This document shows, one piece after another, positions 5,638 to 10,020 of a stretch of 10,020 bases of DNA. A model generated the notes under the pieces. That model worked only from the letters and a program-made list of their open reading frames with translations. It was not told the origin of the DNA and did no database searches. This stretch comes from Desulfovibrio sp. (GTDB taxonomy: Bacteria > Desulfobacterota > Desulfovibrionia > Desulfovibrionales > Desulfovibrionaceae): positions 1 to 10,020 of the forward strand of contig JAAUYW010000114.1 in NCBI GenBank assembly GCA_014804915.1. The letters are read 5' to 3'. Position numbers and translations under genes: made by a program. Within the stretch, counting starts at the first letter, position 1; each line of letters starts with the position of its first letter.

Positions 5638-7005
5638 TTATGGGGCAAGAACTGCCTGCGCGACGTCGATTTTTGTCAATGCTCTGGCAAAAGATGCTCT
5701 TGAGAAGCCGGAATTCTGAAGGTCAATGTGGATATTGCCAGCGAACAGGCGCGAATGCCAGGGCTGCTTTTTCCAGAAATCATCTGGCAGGGGCTGGCCG
5801 CGCTTGCCGCTGCGACTGATATATGCAAGCATCTTGCCAAAGGCCGAGCGCATTTTGGCCGCCACTGCCGGCGCCTGGTCCAGCAGGGCTGCTCCCGCCT
5901 GTTTGAGGCGGTTTTCATGATTCCATGAATCCAGATGCAGGAATGTCGCCTGCCAGAAGTCTTCCAGCATTGAGCGCAGGGGCTGCTGGCCGCCCAGCCT
6001 GAAGAGGCCGAGATCATCGCGCCGCGAATGCAGCAGCTCCAGCCCTGGCTGCGGCTCGGGCCGCTCGCCTGCAGCCAGTTTCGCCGCGATTTTGGCGACA
6101 GGCCCGGGGAAAAAGACGTTGTGGCAGAGCGGTTTTGGCTTGTCGCACTGCCAGCAGCCAGCGCAGGACAGCGCCGCCCTGAGGATATGCTGGCCTGGCG
6201 CGAGCGGGCCCGTTTCAGCTGCGCTGACATTGCCCATGGAGAGGTTGAGGCAGGGCACGGAGAGCCAGTCCGCGAGATGCATGGGGCCGGTGTCAGGCGT
6301 AATCAGCAGGTCAAGGGTTTTGAGCAGCACTGCCAGCTGCCTCAGGTCGGTCTTGCCGCAGAAGTTGAGCGCTTTCGCGCCCCTGGCCATGATTTCGGCG
6401 CCAGTTTGCGCCTCGTCCGGGCCGCCCAGCAGCACTGCCCTGAAGCCCATGCCTGCCAGATGATTGGCCAGCCTGCTCCAGAAGAGCGCCCGCGGCCTTT
6501 TTGCGGCATCGCTTGCGCCTGTGAAAATGCCGATTCTGCCCGTGCCGGCAGGCCTGGGCCTTGCTGGCGCATAGCCCTGGAGGCCAAGATCCAGGCGGAA
6601 CAGGTCCGCCCAGTGAAAAGGGTTGTGGCGATTGTTTTGTGTGAGGCCTTCCCGGTACAGCTGCCAGTAGCCGTTGACGCAAAGGCCTGCCCGGGTTTGC
6701 AGCTGGCCGATTTTGACATCCGCGGCGCAATTTTCCGCGCACAGGGCAGAGGCGCGGTCATTGCCGAGATTGATGACTGTATCGTAGCTGTGTTTTTCCA
6801 GGTCTGGCAGCTGGGCCACCGAAAAAAAGGTCGCGCTTGGCGCAAAAGGCATCAGGGAAGCAAAAAATGCCGGCTGGCCGGCCACCCAGACTGGCCGGGC
6901 CGGATTCTGTGCCTGCAGCTTGAGCAGCAGCGGGAAAGTGAGAATCAGGTCGCCCAGGCGTCTGGGCTGAATGACGAGAGCAGGTTTGCCCTGGGCTTCC
7001 GGCAT
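5638..7005 (-). CDS. Glycosyltransferase family 9 (heptosyltransferase-like) with C-terminal extension
   Basis: This is a GT-B fold family 9 glycosyltransferase, related to the WaaC/WaaF lipopolysaccharide heptosyltransferases. The product is 455 residues. The N-terminal Rossmann start is ALVIQPRRLGDLILTFPLLL at 9-28. The second half has the family signature: GASDAAKRPRALFWSRL (163-179), AVLLGGPDE (190-198), LNFCGKTDLRQLAVLL (213-228) and LLITPDTGPMHLADWL (233-248). CAGCWQC at 281-287, plus Cys294, is a cysteine cluster seen in many members. From about 315 to 455 there is an extension with no domain I recognise; typical members are near 350 residues. The ATG at 7005 gives a 19-nt gap after the upstream gene, with only a weak GGAA site, so coupling is likely; an upstream TTG start would overlap that gene. 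Next to flagellar genes it may glycosylate flagellin or hook protein, but lipopolysaccharide cannot be excluded. Confidence 0.87.
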   Translation of the reverse strand: MPEAQGKPALVIQPRRLGDLILTFPLLLKLQAQNPARPVWVAGQPAFFASLMPFAPSATFFSVAQLPDLEKHSYDTVINLGNDRASALCAENCAADVKIGQLQTRAGLCVNGYWQLYREGLTQNNRHNPFHWADLFRLDLGLQGYAPARPRPAGTGRIGIFTGASDAAKRPRALFWSRLANHLAGMGFRAVLLGGPDEAQTGAEIMARGAKALNFCGKTDLRQLAVLLKTLDLLITPDTGPMHLADWLSVPCLNLSMGNVSAAETGPLAPGQHILRAALSCAGCWQCDKPKPLCHNVFFPGPVAKIAAKLAAGERPEPQPGLELLHSRRDDLGLFRLGGQQPLRSMLEDFWQATFLHLDSWNHENRLKQAGAALLDQAPAVAAKMRSAFGKMLAYISRSGKRGQPLPDDFWKKQPWHSRLFAGNIHIDLQNSGFSRASFARALTKIDVAQAVLAP

Positions 7006-7024
7006 GGCGGCGATTCCGGAAAAA

Positions 7025-8743
7025 TCAGGCGCTGGCCGCGCTTTTGTCCACTGCCTTGATGCCGTAAATATCGCGCATTGCGGCAAGCATGGACTTCAGG
7101 CGGTCTTCCCATTTGTGGCATGCCAGCACGCGCTTGCGGGCCCTGGCCAGAATGCGCCCGCGCTCTTTGGGATTGGCGAGATAGTGGCTCACAAGCCCGG
7201 GGATTTCTTCCCTGTCATGGTAGCAGGCCATTTCATCCGGCTCAAACAGGCCTGCCATTTGCGGCCGCCAGTCTGTCAGCACAAAGCCGCCTGCTGCCGG
7301 CGCATCGAAAACGCGCTGGTTCACAGCGCCTTTCATTTGCCTGGAAGTGCTGTTGAAATTGATTTCAGAGAGGCTGTAAAAAGCTGGCAGGTCGCTGTAA
7401 TAGGCTATTGGATCCAGGTATCTGGGCTGCGGCCTGGCATGGCGAAATTCCACGCGCCAGCCGCTGTCTCCGACAATCAGCGGCCTGAAGGGCAGCAGCA
7501 TGGCTACGCGCTCATTGCGGTAAATCTGGGTCGCTTTCCAGGTGACTGCCGTTTCAAAGGCCAGGCGCGTTTCATTGTCAGGCAGGTTGAGATAGGCGCT
7601 GTAGGCATCAGGAAAATGGCTGGCGATGAAATCAGGCACAGCGCGGTCTTCGCTGGCGGAAAAGGCAGCTGAAACCCTGTTGAAAGCGCGGAGCAGCGGG
7701 GCGGGAAACCTGCCTGCCTTGAGGCGCGCGCCAACCTTGTAGAGCATGGAATTGCCGACAAAGGAAACGCGGCTTTTCCATTCCGGCCTGCCCTTGCCGG
7801 CATTGGGGCGGAAGCGGTCCGGGTCTGTGCCCAGGGGCAGGTAGCGGACGTGCTCAAAGCCGCTGGCCCTGAGCGTCGGGATGTTGTCCTCGTCCCAGGT
7901 GAAGAGCGCCGTCCAGGGGCTTACGCATTTGCTGTAGAGATGGATGATCAGGTGCGGGTTGTCGACAAACCAGGAGGCGAGAGGCAATTCCAGTCTGGCC
8001 AGCAGATCCATCAGCACGCCTTCAACATCCACGCCCATGTGGTTGAGCGTAATGCAGCAGTCCGGCCGGAAGTCGAGCACTTCCCGGAGGAGATTTCTGA
8101 CAAAGGCTTCGCCGTCAACAGCGTCCTCTCCGACCATTACCAGCCTGTAGGGGATGCCGAGCTTCTTGCAGGCGCCCTCGATTTCGCCGATCAGGAAATA
8201 TTTGCTGGCAAGCAGCAGCACGCGCGGTTTTTCCGAGGCAAAGCGGGGCTGCCTGGCCTTGCTCCAGAAATCCATTTGCGAGCTGGCGGTAACGCTTTTG
8301 CGCAGCTCGCCATACCAGTCCGGGTCAATGCGCTGGTAAAAGGCATTGCCAATGGGCCGCATTGGCTGACCGGAATTTTGTTCCTGCCATTTTGTGAGCT
8401 GGCGCAGGGCCGCGGCTGGCGATGCGTCTTCAATCAGGGTAATGCGGGCCCTGGCGTCCGGATCAAGATTTTCCAGGCTGCCAGTCAGGGCGCGCAGCCC
8501 GGGGCTTGCATCCAGAATGGCGATGGGCCCCTGATAGCCGGCAGCCAGCAGCCGCAGGCCGTGGCCCAGGCCGGCGCCGAGCAGCACAGGCAGGCCGTCC
8601 GGCCTGGCGAGGAATTGCCGCACAGGCGCGAGTTCGCGCTCAATGCCGGCTGCGCCGAGCATGGGAATCTGGCGCCCGTTGCAGGAGGCGCTTACGTCAA
8701 CCAGCTTGCCATCAGCATATACGCCTTCAAAATCTGCCGTCAT
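7025..8743 (-). CDS. CgeB/DUF3880-type glycosyltransferase with extra N-terminal domain
   Basis: This is a probable sugar transferase of 572 residues. The N-terminal part (about 1-160) has a Rossmann-like nucleotide-binding look: [14 protein letters not shown] at 53-66, with an acidic strand end AILD at 75-78. Residues about 173-312 resemble DUF3880: [16 protein letters not shown] at 255-270, [16 protein letters not shown] at 281-296 and [12 protein letters not shown] at 302-313. Residues about 455-555 match the C-terminal half of CgeB-like GT-B enzymes (Glyco_trans_1_2): [20 protein letters not shown] at 459-478, [14 protein letters not shown] at 481-494, and a terminal helix. The ATG at 8743 overlaps the stop of fapA as ATGA, implying translational coupling; no good ribosome site is seen, and a TTG start further upstream is less likely. 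Donor and acceptor are unknown. Its neighbours make a flagellar protein a plausible acceptor. Confidence 0.83.
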   Translation of the reverse strand: MTADFEGVYADGKLVDVSASCNGRQIPMLGAAGIERELAPVRQFLARPDGLPVLLGAGLGHGLRLLAAGYQGPIAILDASPGLRALTGSLENLDPDARARITLIEDASPAAALRQLTKWQEQNSGQPMRPIGNAFYQRIDPDWYGELRKSVTASSQMDFWSKARQPRFASEKPRVLLLASKYFLIGEIEGACKKLGIPYRLVMVGEDAVDGEAFVRNLLREVLDFRPDCCITLNHMGVDVEGVLMDLLARLELPLASWFVDNPHLIIHLYSKCVSPWTALFTWDEDNIPTLRASGFEHVRYLPLGTDPDRFRPNAGKGRPEWKSRVSFVGNSMLYKVGARLKAGRFPAPLLRAFNRVSAAFSASEDRAVPDFIASHFPDAYSAYLNLPDNETRLAFETAVTWKATQIYRNERVAMLLPFRPLIVGDSGWRVEFRHARPQPRYLDPIAYYSDLPAFYSLSEINFNSTSRQMKGAVNQRVFDAPAAGGFVLTDWRPQMAGLFEPDEMACYHDREEIPGLVSHYLANPKERGRILARARKRVLACHKWEDRLKSMLAAMRDIYGIKAVDKSAASA

Positions 8744-9876
8744 GCCGTTTTTTTGCGCGCTGGCATTGGCTCGACCACGATTTCGTCGTAGCAAAGCCGG
8801 AACATGGAATTTTCATATTGGCGCTCAACCTGCATGAAAGCGCGGCCAATGCCAATTTCAACGCCAGGATATACCCGCCCAGGCGCCATCACCTTGCAGT
8901 TTTCCAGTGTGGAATCATCCACATTGACGCGATTCCAGATATCTGACTTGTGTTTGAGCACCTTTTCGTGCTGCCTGGAAAGGCGAGCCAGCTTGCGCGT
9001 CGTCTCGTTGGCGTCCGGGGGCAGATGGCCGGCCACCGCCCTGAGATGGGTGATTGCCTCGTCAAGCTCTTTTGCGATTGAATCAATTTTTTCCAGCTGG
9101 CGAATCAGGTACGGATCATAGCCCAGGTAAATGCGCGTGGGTATGCCCGCGCGGTTGCCCAGCTGCGCGCCAACATAGACGCTGCCAAGGCAGTTGACTG
9201 TGGAGCCGTACATCTGGCCGCGCACAACCATGTTCGCTCCGGCATAGACAGTGGAATAAAGGCAGTATTTTTCAATCGCCATGTTCTGATGCGCGCGGGC
9301 TTCCGCCTTTTCGACAAAGGGGGTCAGCAGCTTGCCGCCCGCGTCAAGCAGGCAGTGCTTGCTGGAGCCGCCGCGGCAGCCGCCTTCGACCATCAGGTCG
9401 CGCCTGGCGCGGGCTATGCCGCCTTCCACCATGCCCATGATGCGCACATTGTCGCCCTGGACGGAAAAGCCGGAGCGCACCGAGCCGTGCACGCAAATAT
9501 CGCCGACAAAAAAGATATTGCCAGTGCGGAAGCTGACATCCTGGCGGACATTGAGCAGTTTTTTGACTGTTATCTTGCCATCGTTATAAAAAACGTAGCC
9601 TTTGGAGCCGGCGACAAGATACTGTGGATATTTGGGATCAATGAAAGTGTTGGCGCCAGCCGGCAACGTGTCTCCCGCCTGGAACCAGCGCTTGTCCGCA
9701 TCGCCGGGCGCCTTGTCCGCTGGCATGATCTCTGCCAGAATCTGGCCGGCGATTACATTCTGGGCATAGCCCAGGCTATAGACATCCGCCCCTTCATCCT
9801 GGCCCAGGCCGCCGCCTGGCTTGGCGCGCTGGTGATCAAAATCCGGATTGAAGTAATGGCGCAGGTAGTATGGCAT
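8740..9876 (-). CDS. fapA: FapA-family (DUF342) protein
   Basis: The product, 378 residues, belongs to the FapA/DUF342 family of cytoplasmic beta-helix proteins, one member of which is linked to flagellar assembly in Vibrio. Residues about 90-250 form repeated short beta strands typical of the family: [20 protein letters not shown] (122-141), [10 protein letters not shown] (144-153), [10 protein letters not shown] (161-170), [20 protein letters not shown] (210-229) and [10 protein letters not shown] (231-240). Residues about 255-318 are a charged, probably coiled-coil helix, and the last 50 return to beta strand, as in other members. It is shorter than many FapA proteins (500 or more), mainly at the N-terminus. 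The ATG at 9876 has GGAG 7 nt upstream, inside the end of the preceding gene. It sits between a STAS-domain gene and glycosyltransferases. A direct role in flagellation here is inferred, not shown. Confidence 0.82.
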   Translation of the reverse strand: MPYYLRHYFNPDFDHQRAKPGGGLGQDEGADVYSLGYAQNVIAGQILAEIMPADKAPGDADKRWFQAGDTLPAGANTFIDPKYPQYLVAGSKGYVFYNDGKITVKKLLNVRQDVSFRTGNIFFVGDICVHGSVRSGFSVQGDNVRIMGMVEGGIARARRDLMVEGGCRGGSSKHCLLDAGGKLLTPFVEKAEARAHQNMAIEKYCLYSTVYAGANMVVRGQMYGSTVNCLGSVYVGAQLGNRAGIPTRIYLGYDPYLIRQLEKIDSIAKELDEAITHLRAVAGHLPPDANETTRKLARLSRQHEKVLKHKSDIWNRVNVDDSTLENCKVMAPGRVYPGVEIGIGRAFMQVERQYENSMFRLCYDEIVVEPMPARKKTA

Positions 9877-9879
9877 TGC

Positions 9880-10020
9880 TCAACTCCGCTCCGGTCTTCG
9901 CTGCGGCTGAATGAAAAAGCCCTTTAGCTCCTCCTCGCTTTCGCAGGAGGCGAAAAAGCCCTCGATTTCAGCTTTTTTGAGAAGATTGGCAATATGATCC
10001 GGAATCTGCATCAGCACCAG
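9880..10020 (-). CDS. Probable STAS-domain protein, C-terminal end (cut by the window edge)
   Basis: Only the last 46 codons are present. The residues run LVLMQIPDHIANLLKKAEIE, then GFFASCESEEELKGFF and a short basic tail ending in RPERS. The pattern (strand with valine/leucine, helix, short strand ending F-F-A-S, then an acidic helix) is what the C-terminal half of a STAS domain of anti-sigma-factor antagonists looks like. Such proteins bind anti-sigma kinases or act in signalling, and some are stand-alone regulators. Only 3 nt separate its stop from the fapA ATG, and the fapA ribosome site lies within this reading frame, so the two are almost certainly cotranscribed. The assignment rests on a short fragment, and another alpha/beta domain is possible. 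Confidence 0.55.
   Translation of the reverse strand: MVLMQIPDHIANLLKKAEIEGFFASCESEEELKGFFIQPQRRPERS

Noticed and set aside
6028..7059. Long plus-strand open frame (343 codons) opposite the family 9 glycosyltransferase
   Set aside because: It is an antisense shadow of GC-rich codons; its composition is Arg/Ala/Gln-rich without domain motifs, while the opposite strand has clear family 9 signatures.
7005..7086. Longer form of the family 9 glycosyltransferase starting at a TTG (7086)
   Set aside because: It would overlap the end of the upstream transferase by about 60 nt, and the added residues are not part of the conserved Rossmann start; the ATG at 7005 puts ALVIQPRRLGD near the N-terminus as expected.
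7850..8791. Plus-strand open frame of 313 codons opposite the CgeB-type transferase
   Set aside because: Same reason: the minus strand shows clear transferase motifs and translational coupling with fapA, and the antisense product has no recognisable features.

Overview
The window is a flagellar and glycosyltransferase locus in which every gene lies on the minus strand. Protein family content, gene order (flagellin, flgE, flgD, fliK, glycosyltransferases), a sigma-54 flagellin promoter and GC-rich coding DNA all suggest a Desulfovibrio-like bacterium (Desulfovibrionaceae). That placement rests on resemblance to remembered hook and flagellin sequences, not on a search.

In transcription order (right to left), the window opens with the last 46 codons of a probable STAS-domain protein (9880-10020). 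Next come a FapA/DUF342 protein (8740-9876), a two-part CgeB/DUF3880-type glycosyltransferase (7025-8743) and a family 9 (heptosyltransferase-like) glycosyltransferase with a long C-terminal extension (5638-7005). These four are tightly packed, with gaps of 3 nt, a 4-nt ATGA overlap and 19 nt. After a 90-nt AT-rich gap come the hook genes: fliK (hook-length control, 3769-5547), flgD (hook cap, 2814-3749) and flgE (hook protein, 818-2755). A strong rho-independent terminator (679-709) closes this run. A 413-nt intergenic region then carries a near-consensus sigma-54 promoter (453-468) driving a flagellin gene, of which only the first 134 codons (1-404) are inside the window.

The likely joint role is hook construction followed by filament synthesis. 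FlgD caps the growing hook, FlgE polymerises under it, FliK measures hook length and triggers the switch to filament export, and flagellin is then made from its own sigma-54 promoter. The two glycosyltransferases beside the hook genes may glycosylate flagellin or hook protein, but this is inferred from position only; a surface polysaccharide substrate is also possible.

No wholly new system was found. The items most worth a second look are an 80-residue acidic tail on FlgD, an AT-rich compositional island in the surface-domain part of flgE, LAENGK-type repeats in FliK, a possible sigma-54-like promoter before fliK, the unassigned ends of both glycosyltransferases, and the STAS/FapA/glycosyltransferase/hook gene linkage.
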